DNA of 64,000 bases from NCBI RefSeq assembly GCF_051622035.1, contig NC_135364.1, forward strand, positions 11,237,001-11,301,000, given 5' to 3'. Within the stretch, counting starts at the first letter, position 1. Each line of letters begins with the position of its first letter. Of the stretch, positions 14,338 to 35,454 are shown in pieces. The notes beneath the pieces are model-generated. The model made no database searches, had not been told where the DNA came from, and saw only the letters and a list, made by a program, of their open reading frames with translations. A program made the translations under genes and the position numbers. Origin of the DNA: Arctopsyche grandis. Lineage: Eukaryota; Arthropoda; Insecta; Trichoptera; Hydropsychidae.

Positions 14338-15854
14338 TTATATCATAAAATTAGAAAATCATTCACTTATTTTCAACTTAAAATCATTATGAACTTTAAA
14401 TGTCTTATCACGAACCAGCTGTCAAAATAAACTTACTATTTAATTGATACTGTCCGTTCAATATAAAATAATGTTCGAAAGGTACATATATGTACATATG
14501 TATAATTGACTACTATGTTTTTTTAAATGATTTTTATTATTACGAAATTATGTTCACAATACATCTTATATCTATTTTAATAGCTACTGATCTACTGATC
14601 ATTTTCTATTTTACAATTTAATTTAATTTGGTTAGTAATCATAGTATTATATTATTATAATGTTAATCTACAGCATAATAGGAAAAATAACTCAAAAACC
14701 TATTTACAATCCTTCGTCGGTGTACATGCGAATTTTTATGTGACGAAGAAAAAAGGGAAAACTATTGAAACAAATAGTTGTATAGACGTCCACATCTACA
14801 TTTTTTTACTCGCGCAATATACTCCCTTGTCACGTTCTGGTTAAGGATCAAGGCTCTTGACATTTCAGACATCCTTCACCTACTTTCCACGGGTCCAGAG
14901 TTTCCTCGACCTACACACACCCACATAGACATCAACGAGAGGAAAGTCTCTTCTCCGCTATACTTTTGTAACTTGGAATCGCTCTCATCAAACAGACGAC
15001 TATACGATTTGTTATTATATTCTGTCGACTGATCGATTTTATGGCGGCGCGTATCAAAGAGTGGATTTCATATGCATACATACATAGTGCATATGAATGT
15101 GTGTATTTGAAATGAGAAAATTAACGTGAAGTTCAGTTTTACGACCGTTCATTACAAGTAGACCTGCAGACGTGAAAATGGCCGCTAAATCTACGTACTA
15201 AAATAAGAAAATTCCTCTCGCAAAACGAAGGGGCCACGTGTTTTTAGCCTGTGGGCAATTTATATGCTGCAAAATGCTTGAAGACTTCATAAATTCTGAA
15301 AAATCTACGCCTCTTTAAAATTCAATATATTCAAATATAAATTAGTACCTACATACTTGTATTGAAATACGTATTCAATTTTCTACAGAATTGGAAACCT
15401 TTGCCAGTACGTATTATATTATTATATTGTAGTCTTTTTAGTCAAGCATCTTTATTTGCAGTAATAGTAATTATCATTTTGGGTTTACTTTTTAAGGTAA
15501 ATTAAATTCTAATCTGTATTTAAACGACTCGGAATCTAATTGTTATTTATGGCGTAAAAAACAAAAGTATTTTTGTTGTTCATTATATACGCGATTGCTG
15601 TTTTTTGTAAGGTCAGTTACAACACAATCTCCAATACTCAACAACCATCTTAAAAAATACTTCAAAAAAACTATAATTTGTGCAAAACGAAGTAACAACT
15701 GCACTTTACTTTTTTACCATTTGCACCCATGAACCATCCTGAAATTTCGATTATTATAGTGATTTGCAATTTTCAGATTTTAATAATCATCAGTAGTTTT
15801 TTTCAACATCATTACATAAATATAATCGTAAATACTCCGACGATCTACTATATG

Positions 15855-16256
15855 TTCTACCAACTCGCAATATCTCAAGACTCGTTTTCTCAACTTTTCG
15901 TCTGCTTAAACAGGAGTTTGTATATTCTATAAAAAAAAAAAAAAAAAAACGCTTTTCGTATACATGTATTTAATATATTTAATAGACAAGACATATTGTG
16001 ATCATTCATAGATTTTTTTAGTTATTAACATACCTTTAAAATATTTAAAAAAACGTTTAAAATTCAATTATTACTAAATTGTTTATTACATATGTAGTTA
16101 CTGTTTATCTCGTAAAATATGTATTTCTCTGTGTAAAACATTTTCGTATGTGTGTTTTGTATGCATATGTATGTATGTATGTATATACAAACTCGACGAC
16201 GAAATACACCGAAAATGTTGGGAAAACGAGTTTTGAGATATTGTAAGTTGGTGGAA
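15855..16256. mobile_element. Unclassified MITE with ~75-bp inverted ends
   Basis: TTCTACCAACTCGCAATATC near the left and its inverse TATTGTAAGTTGGTGGAA at the right; the match runs about 75 bp through CTCGTTTTCTCAAC and AAACTCG. AT-rich middle with an A-run. No target duplication identified. Just beyond its right end (16259) is CAGGGGCGGCTCGTGA, a hAT-type end without a partner. Confidence 0.6.
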
Positions 16257-17408
16257 CTCAGGGGCGGCTCGTGACTTGAAAAACAGGTGGGGCAAAAGGA
16301 GGATAAAGCCACCCCCAACCCTCCACGTTTTTTTTTAAATGAACTTTATATATTTTGAATATAATTTTATGCAAGGGTAATGTTAAAAAAAGTTTTTTTT
16401 ACCAAATTATCGACTTTTAATGATAAAATATCGAAATGGCTTATCCGGCTTATCCTTCCGTAGGCGGAAATAGGGATGTTTTTTCTCTGTCTTGACTGTC
16501 TACACTCAGAACACAGTACTACTCAAAAGTACCAGAGTGGCAGATAAACTGAAGCTGGCGACCACGGTACCACGGCAGATAAGCGACTGCCCCGAACTAA
16601 ATTACAAACCGGTCCTGTTCACTGTAAGATGAACGGGATAAATAAACTCGTGTAGACTCTTGCCGATTCACCAAAAATATATATACAAAATTAATTTTAT
16701 TTTTTGATTAGGATACATTTATGTAGGACAGTCAGTGCCCCGGTTGCATTTAAAAACTGAATCTATACATCTAGTATGAGACCAACCAATGATTTCAAAA
16801 CGGTCTAGTTCTAAGATTGCTTTCAGATGCTTCCGTTGTCGATATATCATTCGTTTAAACATTTTTAATATAATTCTAATAATAAAGCGAGCCAGGGTAA
16901 CATGCTACATATATAAAATGAATTTATATTCCTACTCAATGGTTCACAAGAGTATTTTTTATGTGAATAAGTCGCCTAGTAAATTTCGAATACAAATAAC
17001 GTGCAAGTCGCCTGCATAATACTGCAAGTTATTCTAAGGGCGAAAACACACTGAGTGGTATGGGACGTCACGTCCTTGGCTTCCCGCTGTGACCGTAAGC
17101 AGTAGGTGTTCCCCAAACCGAAATCGGGTGTAGTTGCACGTGCAGATTTTATATATTTGGGTCGCACGTGTATACATATCCATATGCAACCAAGTTTCTC
17201 CTAGATTTATTCAAATATGGAATTCACCGTTATCAATAACTATCAAGCAAGGATAATATATCACCGAAAACACTACAGGGGGTGGTTTTTGGGACTGTTA
17301 GCACCTCTAGCCCATCGCACCCCTAGTCCATATACCATGTATATGGGCTAGGGTTGCTACGTTTTTTGTGCACGTTTTAAAGTATCTAAAAAATTCCTTA
17401 AACCCTTA

Positions 17409-17602
17409 GGGCCGGGCCACACCGTGCGACTTGCGAGCGACTTGGTTGAGTTGTGAGACTTGGTGGCATGTCCCATCTACCAATGCATTCAAGTAGATGG
17501 GACATGCCATACCCGTCAACTTGTTCGTCACACACATTTCCATACATTTTTTCGTGTCGCACAAGTAGTCGGCTGACAAAGTTGCACGGTGCGGCCCGGC
17601 CC
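17409..17602. mobile_element. PIF/Harbinger MITE, copy 1
   Basis: Ends GGGCCGGGCCACACCGTG and the inverse CACGGTGCGGCCCGGCCC, flanked by TTA on both sides, the typical Harbinger target duplication. The middle holds a hairpin with arms GGCATGTCCCATCTAC. 194 bp. Confidence 0.85.
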
Positions 17603-18574
17603 TTAGATACCTACATAAATATTTTTGTAAACCTATAGTCAAATTACAATGTTTACAATCTAAAAAATATATTTAATAGGACGTATATGCATACATATGT
17701 ATGTATAGAGGGGTGTTTTGTGTGTATTTTCAGCTTGATATGGAAGTCTACCTTAATCGGGTCGAAGGTCATCGTCCGTACGACACCTTTTGAATGACCA
17801 ACACCCAGTTAATTCGTTTCACGTGTAGCTTACACCCTCTGCTCTGAACCAAATGGAAATGTTTCCAATAAACAAACCTATGAGAAGTGAATAAGAAAAC
17901 GACCTAGAGTCCTCTTATGAGAGAAGAATAAGAAAACAAGGCCGTTAGAGGTATTTAAACACGTGTTGGCATCGTTCATATTATACAAACACGTGCTTCG
18001 ACTCCAAACATTCTCCGGTTATCAAAGGTTAAGCGGTTCAGAATTAACTGGCTCATCGATATTCTACAAATTCGCTCTCGCGTTTGTATGCATGTGTGTG
18101 TGTGTGTGGTGTAGGTATTACCAGCATCCGATGATGGACGTTGCGATTTTTAAAACGTTCGTGTGTTTATTGCGATCACTTAAAATAGACGGAATGCTCG
18201 GAACGTATACACTATGTGGTCATTTTTTTTGTTTTTAAAAAGTTCAATCGCATCACCTTGAATCCGATCTAAATTAGTAGTAAATTTGTTCGTAATTTAC
18301 TTGATTGGAAGAAGCAAACATGTGCGACAATAATTGCACAATTTTAAACCTCTAACTAAATCGTGTGTGTTTACATAATATATACATATAATGAAATTAA
18401 TATAAACCTTGTAAAAACTTGACTCTAGCTGCAATGAATTAAATGCATCAAAATCAACTAAAAATGTAGAAGTAAATTTCTTAATTGAAAGTGTCGTCAT
18501 TTTAGTATGAGAATCGGATGCTAAAACAAAACTGCATCCAAAAGACTGTTTGGCGTTGAACAGGTTTGAAAATA

Positions 18575-19525
18575 CAGCGTAATTTCGATTATCCGTTTTG
18601 CGGATTTTCCGTCTGTGTTTTTCTTTTGATTTAATAATATTTGAATAAGAATACCTAATAATGAGTATATTTGGAGCATTGGTTTATCGGTGAGATTTTT
18701 CGTTAGATATGTATTGGGATGGAAGAATGGAGTGCATTTGGACGAATAAATATTGTTTTTAAATCAAATATGCCACTTTTTCTGAAGAAAAAGATCTTCG
18801 ATCAGTGTGTTTTGCCGGTGATGACGTATGGATGTAAAACTTGGACATTGAACGCCAAGTTGCTACACAAAGCCCAATGCACTCAAAGAAGTATGGGACA
18901 TTGTATGTTTGGCATAACGAAGAAAGACAGGAAACGGAATACGTCAGTAAGAAATAAGACAAGGGTAGTGGTCAGTGGATATAGTGGATGGAGTGAAGAG
19001 ATTGAAATGGCAATGGGCGGGCCACGTGGCTAGAAGAATGGACGAAAAGTAGACAAAAGAATTGCTAGAATGATACCCGAGAGAATGCAAAAGGGTAAAA
19101 GGAAGACCGCAGGGACGATGAGTAGACGAAATAAGGAAAATGTGTGGGGTGAGATGAATGAGATTTGCTCAAAACAGAGACGAATGGAACCGTGTTGGAG
19201 CGGCTTTCATCCAGAAGTGGATGGTAAATGGTTGTAGATGATGATGATGATGATGATGTATGTTCAGTTATTTATTCAATTATAATCTTCTACAAATACG
19301 CAAGATATTTTGATTTCTGGTCTTAAGATAGCTAAATTTTTACCGCCTAATGTTTAAGTCTAATTTCACTTATGAGTCATATCTAGAGGTAGGACCGGAA
19401 GCGTGCCGTTTATTGTTCAATTGTTGTAAATCCTTTGTAAAAATTGATAGTTCGTATTATCTATGTTTTTCAATTATCCGGTCCCGTACTCCCCAGTATT
19501 ACCCCGGATAATCGAGAGTGCACTG
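18575..19525. mobile_element. pogo/Tc1-like element, split by an RTE insertion
   Basis: Left end CAGCGTAATTTCGATTATCC and inverted right end CAGTGCACTCTCGATTATCC share CAG and CGATTATCCG; the left flank is TA. The RTE fragment at 18718-19258 fills most of the interior. Confidence 0.5.
18718..19258 (+). mobile_element. RTE-type non-LTR retrotransposon, 3' end
   Basis: Translates with frameshifts to the C-terminal part of an RTE/BovB-like reverse transcriptase: CVLPVMTYGCKTWTLNAKLL, then MFGITKKDRKRN, then WQWAGHVARR-like and KRKTAGTM-like pieces. It ends in (GAT)n at about 19238-19257, the usual RTE 3' repeat. 5'-truncated and broken. Confidence 0.85.
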
Positions 19526-19856
19526 TTCTGATATACATATGTACATAATATAAATGAAAATCCCATCAGCAAACGGCTCGTCTCTCCTGTAACTTTTTTC
19601 GACATCCGCCCCTGCAACTGAACTAAACATATTTCACTCGAACGTTACTCCAAGTCCTATTTATAAAATTGATCGAAAACACTGTACATTAATTATAAGC
19701 AAAATTGAAACAGTCGAACAGTTGAGATTTTCAGCACCGCTTATTTGCAACTTCGGGCTCAACTCCAACGTCCATAATACCACAATGTACATTCGTATGT
19801 ATAACATAATAAATGTACCCATAAGACTTATATTCTTATTTACATATGTATGTAGT

Positions 19857-19930
19857 CAGGGCCGGCTCAAAGGTGCAGCAGCCTAGGGGCACCACAGCCA
19901 AGGGGCGTTTTTTTTTTTATTTTTTTACTA
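19857..19930 (+). mobile_element. Solo hAT-like end
   Basis: CAGGGCCGGCTCAAAGGTGC is a hAT-style terminus followed by a T-run. No inverted partner or target duplication found within 1 kb. Confidence 0.3.
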
Positions 19931-20164
19931 TTGTAAAATTGAAAAAAATAATGGTTCTCTTTGAACTTTATATTAAATTTAGTTTTTATATTCGAAGTCA
20001 CAATACTGACTATAAAATATTATAATTTACGAGGAACGCAGGAAGTCAACTGTCAAATATCAACGACTCACGAATAAAACTTCAAAGAAGTCAAACAATA
20101 AACTGTCGTCAGTACAAATAGTTACTTGGAATTGTATATTAATAAAATACGTTGTGTGTGTTAA

Positions 20165-20587
20165 AGTCCAAGTGCTCACTTCGGTTCATTCTAGTTGGTT
20201 CATACACAAACTATTGGTTTTACTTCAAGTGCTAATAATCAAAATATGTCTTCAAATGGACTAACCAGGTGTCACTTTTAGCTGTCAAAACTCAAAATAT
20301 TTAAAAGCTATAGAAACCACATTACAACGTTTCTATAATTCCTATTTCCGCTAATTTTTAAAATATTGCAACGCACAGTACGAATATGTACATATGTATG
20401 TATAATATATATGTACATAGAGGATGGAAAAAACGATTGAAAATACTTATTTATGCCGAATAGTTTATGCATGAACAAACTAGTTCGTTTGTTAATTTTC
20501 ATTTTGTGCACATTGTAACCGGCCAGATAGGTTTGTGTATAAACAAACTAGTAACTTCATAAACGAACCAATTTTATACTTGGACTG
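20165..20587. mobile_element. Tc1/mariner-type MITE, degraded copy
   Basis: Left end AAGTCCAAGTGCTCAC and right end ATACTTGGACTG, with inner text (AGCTGTCAAAAC, AACCACATTACAACGTTTCT) shared with the cleaner copy at 42371. Confidence 0.55.
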
Positions 20588-22605
20588 GAATATATATGTA
20601 CAAATATAAAATTGATTTTCGTATCCTTGAATTTGCTAAAATACTAAAAGCTCCAATTTTAAAGTCTTAATTTGTAGATTCGAAACACCTGCAATGTTGC
20701 GAAGATCCAAAACACTAATGCATTATAAATATAGATAATTATTGGAACTGCATATTTGCTCCTTCTTAAGATGAACCAAATTGTATCGATAACATAATTT
20801 TACACGTACATTATAATACACATGTTCAAATTATCGATGCATTTAACTGTTGACTGAAAGGTAATGGGGTCAAATTCTGAATATTTCTATAACTTCTGAA
20901 AAGAATTCCATACAATAAACCACACACCACACATCATTCTCTCCTTCCAGAAGGCATTGACAAATTGCTGTTATCATCTGAAAATCGTACTGATATGTTA
21001 AATGTAGGAAAATTATCTGGAAACTCTTTTCTGTTCACATGCTTGCAGCATCTGTATGTCTGAATTGTAACAATGTGTTTTTCATATCGTCACCGCGTGT
21101 ATAAAGGTAATGTTAATTTTGCACGAATGCGAAAATTTTCGCGTCGTTGAGTTTCGCTCTCGGATGCTAAACCTAAATTGTATATACATATGTATATAAT
21201 ATATATGTAGATGTGTGTATATGGTACATTTTTCAATGCGAGCTCGATATCAAAACAGATTTACGGGGTGAAGCAGTGACCCAACATGACCCATTTATGA
21301 AAATTATTGCACACTGGTCTACCTGCTGGATATTATACAAACCGTGTGTGTGTGTTTGTCTAATTGATTTCTGTCTTGATTGGTTTAGATAACATCTCAA
21401 AATCAATTTATCGTTACAGGTACCCAGTAACGCCATATGTCGCATTACTCATTGTCACAGGTTTGCCCATTGTGGACGACACGCACTCTTCACTTTTTAT
21501 CACCTGGTATTTTTAGTCGACGCTAAGCACCATCCGGCCTTTTAGAGATTAAAACGCGTAACCACGTACCCGAATTCGTTTATTAATTTTACATTCACGA
21601 GTCGACTGTTCAAAGGTTATACCTGTGTACATATTTGTGATCCAGCATCGGTCATGCCACACATACATATCGAAAATAAACTGAATACATATTTAATCCC
21701 ATCATTAGAGGAGATTGAAATAATTTTTTCAATTGTAGTTAAGTATGACATCAATCTTTCAACGCACTCAATATTATCTCTAGTGTTTCACTTTTCATTG
21801 CGCTCACATTTCGTAACATTCCAACATACTCGACCATGTCAAAAAATGCCAACAGTGGCACTTTTTAAAAGTCGTGTAGCTATTTTATAATTTATTGTAT
21901 TTTACAATCAATCTCAGAAGACAATGTTAATGTAGATAAATATGTTAATAGTATGCACGCAATCTGTTAAAAGAATGGTAATTTTTTCTGTATTTTATTA
22001 CACCTTGAAAGTTGAGGACTGTAATGAATTAAGAATTCTTCAGATAAGAAAAAAATAATAATTTTCTTAAGATGTACATATGCACATATGTATATCCACT
22101 ATTCCAATGAGTGATGTATGTACATATGTACATATGAGCGATGCGGTGCAAACGATCGACAAGTGCCAGACAGACTGAACCACAGATTAACTGGATGGCT
22201 GCTTTAAACGCAATTCTCGACTTCACGAATGATAGATTGCACATCAGATGACGAGTAACCTTTCGATGTGCACAGATGCAATTATTAAAATTGAGTTGGA
22301 TCTTTCTGGCGAGTTTAATAAGGCAAAATTCGGAACTAAAGTATCAGAAGCACAGAACGTATACAGTGTAGGTATGTCGTGCACTGCTCGCACTTACACT
22401 AAGCGAAATCTACCCGAAGTCCACATTCAATTCGATATGTCCAGAAACTTGGAAAAAAAAATAAACGTACTACACAGGTCACCAGTATTTTTTAAATATT
22501 GTCAAACGCAAAACATTATATTAATTGTTTTGCGAGGTATTTCTCGAAATGAAGAAAAGTGAACTTATGGCGCTTTCGATTGTAACGGCTCATATGTATA
22601 TGTTA

Positions 22606-23295
22606 CAGTCCAAGTGTACTTTTCGTTCGTTCATGAACAATGGTTTGCTCATTCACGAACACGAAAGTTTTAGGGCCGGGCCGCACCGTACAACTTTGTC
22701 GGCTGACTTGTTGCACGACACGAAAAAATGTATGGAAATGTGTGCGACAAACAAGTTGACGAGTGTGGCATGTCCCATCTACCTGCATGCATTGGTCTGG
22801 TCGCCTTCAACTAAGTTGTTCGCGAGTTGAGCGGTGCGGCCCGGCCCTTAGTGTACACAAAAGAACGAATTGACATACAAACTAGTTTGTTCATACTCGA
22901 ACCAATCTGGTCAGTTTTAGTGTACATACATAGAAAAAACGAATTGACAAACGAACTAGTTTGTTCATGCACAAACTATTAGGCACAAGTTTAAATACAT
23001 ACTCTCAATCGTTTGCCCCTTCCTGTATGCAAGTATGTATGCTTACCATGGGTTGTATCAAATGTTTATTTTAATATTATCGAAAACGGGAATTATGGCA
23101 ACGTTGTAATGTGGTTACCATAGGATTTAAATACTAGATATCTCAAATGTTTTGACAGCTAAAAGTTTCATGCGACACCTGGTGAATCTATTTCAAGACC
23201 GCTTTTGACTGTTAGCACTTAACTAAAACCAATAGTACGTATATGAACAAACCAGTATGTTCATAAATGAACCGGCGTGAACAATTTGAATATGG
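22606..23295. mobile_element. Tc1/mariner-type repeat, enlarged by nesting
   Basis: Starts TACAGTCCAAGTGTAC, contains the Harbinger MITE at 22673-22847, repeated phrases around ACAAACTAGTTTGTTCAT, and an inverse copy of the AACGTTGTAATGTGGTT...TTTTGACAGCTAAAAG text. The right end is approximate. Confidence 0.45.
22673..22847. mobile_element. PIF/Harbinger MITE, copy 2
   Basis: Same ends as the copy at 17409 (GGGCCGGGCCGCACCGT and inverse), same TTA flanks, and shared inner phrases such as GACACGAAAAAATGTATGGA, here in the opposite orientation. It sits inside the mariner-type repeat at 22606. Confidence 0.85.
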
Positions 23296-24613
23296 CATAG
23301 ATACATACATATATAATTTTCATGATCGACAGATGTAAATTTTCTTTTTCTAATGTTCTTCTATTTAGAGTTGTTCAACCAATATTGTTATCTTACTGAC
23401 TTAAAAACACACCGTTCACCATATAGAGATAGTCAATTTAGCGAGTTTCCCTATCTAAACTAGATATGTATTGATGTTAACGTAGGCAAACTTAAACTAC
23501 ATAAATTATTTATACCTATAAATTTACAGAAGAGACGATTTTAGTATGTATGTAGATTCGTATTCGAGTGTAAACTAACAGTAACCTAAAAGGCGAATGT
23601 TGTTTCTACTGGGACCACATTCAACCAGCATTTTCCCTTGGGTAATGAACTACATACATAATATATAATATTTGCATGATTCATAATATGACCCAAATAC
23701 TCAAATTTTCTTCTCTTTAATGATAAGTACGTATAACATAAAGTTCTTACAACAGTGTGGACAGACAAATGTAGCACGTAGTCACAGTTGAAACCAACTT
23801 TAAGTAAATATTTCGCGAAGAGTCATTCGCCGAGTTCTCCCTAAACAGAATTTATAATCGCATGTATGTACATACGTACATGACTTCTAGTTGTTAATTT
23901 AATTAGTAACGTGTGGAGACTGAGAACTGTGACTGAGCACATTCAGGGCACGTTTGAAAAAGGAACTGGCGGATTTAAATATTGTAAGGTTTCTGCACAG
24001 AAGTCCGTATGTACTCGTGTTTGACAACTTGAGTGGCTTCGCGACCTTCGCTGAACAACGTCCTACATAATAGGTTGAATCTGCCAGAAGCATTTCCACA
24101 CAGACTTCAGGTCACGCTCATGTGTTCAGTGCAAGTCTGTCCCTTCGTTGGACTACACCACTGTGATATGTGAAGCTCTATTCTTCTCGTAAAAACCTAT
24201 ACGCGTTTAATTTCGCGCTTTTACATACGATCTTCATTGGTCCAAAGTAGCACTGCTTCAAAAGGTAACGCGTAGTTTTGAACGATAACAAAAGCATCTC
24301 ACAATAAAAAATTAGGTTTATTAGATTAGCTATACAAATAACCGGAGGTGTGCTGGCAATTTTACAATTGAATAAGACTGCCTTGCATTATTTGAATGAG
24401 ATAACTCTCTCTCTCTCTCGTTTCTAACATCACAACATTACTGTTTCTAACCGTCTGTACATAGAACGTGTGTAATTGCTAATGCGTTCGGCACGAATGT
24501 ATTCATTGTTATTTACTATCCAAATTGATGACACATGCATATTAAATATTATTCCATTACATGCTCTAACTTTATTTCCCTAGGGTGCAGAATAAGAACA
24601 CCCTGGCACGAAA

Positions 24614-32529
<7,916 letters not shown>

Positions 32530-34578
32530 GAAATATATATATATAACAAATTATGGAGTATTTAAGACATGCTATTTTTAAAAATATTATTCTGTGAAAA
32601 TAGTTCTCAATCAGCACTTCCGATAAATGTTTTTTCTTTACTTTTGATTAAAAAAATATGTTGGCACTAGCGAATTATTTATTAGGTGAATGTATTAAAA
32701 ATAATAAGTTTATATATGTATGTATGAAAATATTCTATTAAATGTAATTTCATTCAAAGTTGTAAATACATATGTCAAAATGTATTTTGACATTGTGTAC
32801 CTAAAGAAATCTTGCAATATTTCATTTCAATTCATTATATATAATATATGTATGTATGTGGATCTACAAAAAGAAAAAAATCTATATAATTCAGATAAAC
32901 CCCAAAACATTCTTACAAAGTGTGTTTCTTAATTAGTACAAAATTTGGAATACACCAAAGTTGAAAAAAAACTATATTTATGTATACAAGGCAATTTAAT
33001 AAATTACTTCTTCACCATAGATAAATTTTCGATTACAAATGAAAAAGTTACCATTCCTTTAATATTTGCATTTAAATCTATACAACGATATATTCATTAA
33101 TTTATAACCTCGTCTGAAGAATTTTCATGTGCCACTTGTTATTTCAATAATAATTTAATGTCTGGAATGAAATCGTTGTTTTACCAATTCATTCTTGACA
33201 TGTGTGAAGTAGACTTCACAAAATAAAACAAATTAAGAATTTTGACTGTAAATTCTTCTTTACTCTTCTATTAATTTGAAAGGGAACAATATTTAAGTGT
33301 TATGAGATTAATAAATATTTTTTAAATAATATGAATAACCTTTATTGTAAAATCGCATTTCATATTTGAAAATCTATTGCATTAATTTTAACCTATACAT
33401 ACATACTACGTGTTCTAGAGAAAAAATAAACTTTAATAATTTTTATGTAGAATATATCAAATTATAATATATTACTGAATTTGTCCCCCAAATAATGTGA
33501 AAATTAATCACCATTATAATTGACGCTACAATGCTACACTGATATGTAAATCTAGTCACTTTATTTATATTAACTATAGTATTAAACGTTGTATTTTAAT
33601 AAAATTCTAATATTAGGTATGTTGCTTTTTGGAGACATTTTTCAAATTTTCTAGTTATATTTCGGATTATGTTCCATTTTAGACGACTCTTATATTTTTT
33701 ATGTTATAGAGAAACAAATAAAATAGTATATAATAAATATTTTTCAAAAATGTATCAATTCGTGATGATTTGAACAACACTCGTGTTTAGGGATATACAA
33801 ATAGAATACTGTAACCTAAATCGTTAAGAAAAAAAACATCTTCCTAATTGTTACTTTTTTACTATGCATCTTCTCCCATATTTTAAATGTCATTTTAAAG
33901 AATAATTTTAAACTACGTGATAATATGTTTTTATTTTACTATACAGCTCTTTTACTAAGAACATTTCAAATGCTCTTTGATGCCTTTAAATGAAGAATTG
34001 AATTCATTGAAGTGAGATAGATTTATATGTGTATTATTTAGGCAAAATATATTTAAATATATATAAAATAACTCGAGTAAGGTTTATATACATAAATATT
34101 GTAAACAATATTAAGATACATATATAAATAAAAATGAGAAATCATTATTAGACTATACATAAAAAAAACATTGTTTCATTTATTTCCCTTGATAATTACA
34201 TGCACTTTTCACCGTATCAAATATCATTCCAGTAATATTCTTTCAATTGTGGTTTCGTGACTGTTTTTAAGAAAGGTGCTTTTTATTGGAAATTAATTAA
34301 CGAAATTATACTTACAAACTAAAATAATCATTTCCACTAGCCGTCCATTCAGATACTACTTGACGATTTAGATTCATCAACTGCAGCTTAGTAATAAAAT
34401 GTTATGCAAACAAGTATACTTTTAAATGACGAAAAATAAAGTGGTATTTTAAGTAATAAATCAGACAATATATAATTAACTATTATTTATTTAACAAAAA
34501 CTAACATCAAATTTACAAGTAAGACTAAGAAATGCTGTTGAAGTGATATATGCATATGAGAGGCATTGTCCTGAAGCT
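32530..34578. other. norpA 3' UTR and intergenic DNA
   Basis: Very AT-rich, with several AATAAA sites (first clear one near 32998). norpA and mRpL33 converge on this stretch. No coding frame supported. Confidence 0.5.
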
Positions 34579-35117
34579 TCACCTCACACTACGAATCTTC
34601 TTTGCCTCTCTATAAATAACTTTCAGTCCAACTAAAATAAAACATAACACGTTTAATTGAAATTTACACAATTTTAATAAATATGCCATAAAAAATATTG
34701 ATTTACTTAATGGATCGAATTTTTCAAATTCCAATTTGTCACCCAATCGTTCTCGAGTTGCATTAAATGTGTGCTTACTAATGACGCTTTCCATCAATAC
34801 CATTATATACCTCAAAAGAAAATAAAGTTTATAGTTTAATTAAATTATAATTAATTTAAATTTGGAATTGGTGAAATGTGATTTCTCAGTATACATAACA
34901 TAAAATATTTGATGGGCTTAGAAAATTATTATCGCTATTTATTACAACACAAAATTTAATTCTGAAAAATCGCATTATGGCGATGGTCTACAAAAATAGG
35001 TTATGTTTAGCTTTTGAGAATATGACAATATCAACAGTTATGATATGTCCATGTTAGTGATATGCGAACCCCTCACTTGCTTTTAGCTTTCTTCAACAGA
35101 GTCTGTGTTAGAAACAT
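34579..35117 (-). CDS. mRpL33: Mitochondrial ribosomal protein L33 (mL33)
   Basis: Component of the mitochondrial large ribosomal subunit. Three exons on the minus strand: 35077-35117 (ATG, donor GTGAGG), 34707-34810 (acceptor TTTTGAG, donor GTAAAT), 34579-34631 (acceptor TTTTAG, stop TGA). The joined frame gives 65 aa, the usual length of animal mL33. Family features seen: basic N-terminus with LLKKAKSKYIMVLMESV, then FNATRERLGDKLE, then FDPL, ending REAKKIRSVR; these match the insect pattern (SK.IMV..ESV.S...FN..R.RL.DKLE...FDP, ending RKKIRS). No separate presequence is seen. The 5' end faces a short unassigned plus-strand frame at 35173. Confidence 0.9.
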
Positions 35118-35172
35118 CCTGAAATTCTATTACAAAACTATCACTAAAGCCAAAACTTGACAGCCAGCGCTG

Positions 35173-35415
35173 GTGGCGCAGTGTTGCCAGCTTGCAACAT
35201 TAACCTACAATAACGGAATTGCCATAAAAAAATCATTTGTGTTGAAAATAAATTTAATTAGAAAAATAAAATTAGAATCTTGTGATATTTTCGAGAAACT
35301 TTTGTTATCTTCTAGAAACCTGTATTTAGCTATGTATAACGAAAGGATGTTGTCGAGTGGAGGAAATGTGCTTGCATTAGAGAATGAATTAGAACATATC
35401 AAATTGGATAAATAG
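35173..35415 (+). CDS. Unrecognised open frame, divergent from mRpL33
   Basis: 80 codons open with protein-like composition (helical, charged; ends NELEHIKLDK then TAG). The frame has no ATG before YLAMYNERM (about codon 54); its left edge is a GTG, so it would need an upstream exon or be a fragment. It starts 55 bp from the mRpL33 ATG in the opposite direction, which could mean a shared promoter. I do not recognise the family. The reverse strand is also open here with an ATG (35205-35402), so chance is possible. Confidence 0.25.
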   Translation: MAQCCQLATLTYNNGIAIKKSFVLKINLIRKIKLESCDIFEKLLLSSRNLYLAMYNERMLSSGGNVLALENELEHIKLDK

Positions 35416-35454
35416 GACTGGTAAACGGATTATTCCCATAGATATAGAATAACC

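Larger units (their letters stand above)
19526..24583. other. Intergenic upstream of norpA, repeat-bearing
   Basis: Holds the mariner-type repeats and one Harbinger MITE listed separately. An ATG-started 104-codon frame at 22248-22562 shows no family resemblance. The norpA promoter and 5' UTR exon probably lie near the right end but were not located. Confidence 0.4.

Noticed and set aside
22248-22562. 104-codon ATG-started frame
   Set aside because: No recognisable family, no nearby splice partners, lies in repeat-rich DNA; chance is likelier.
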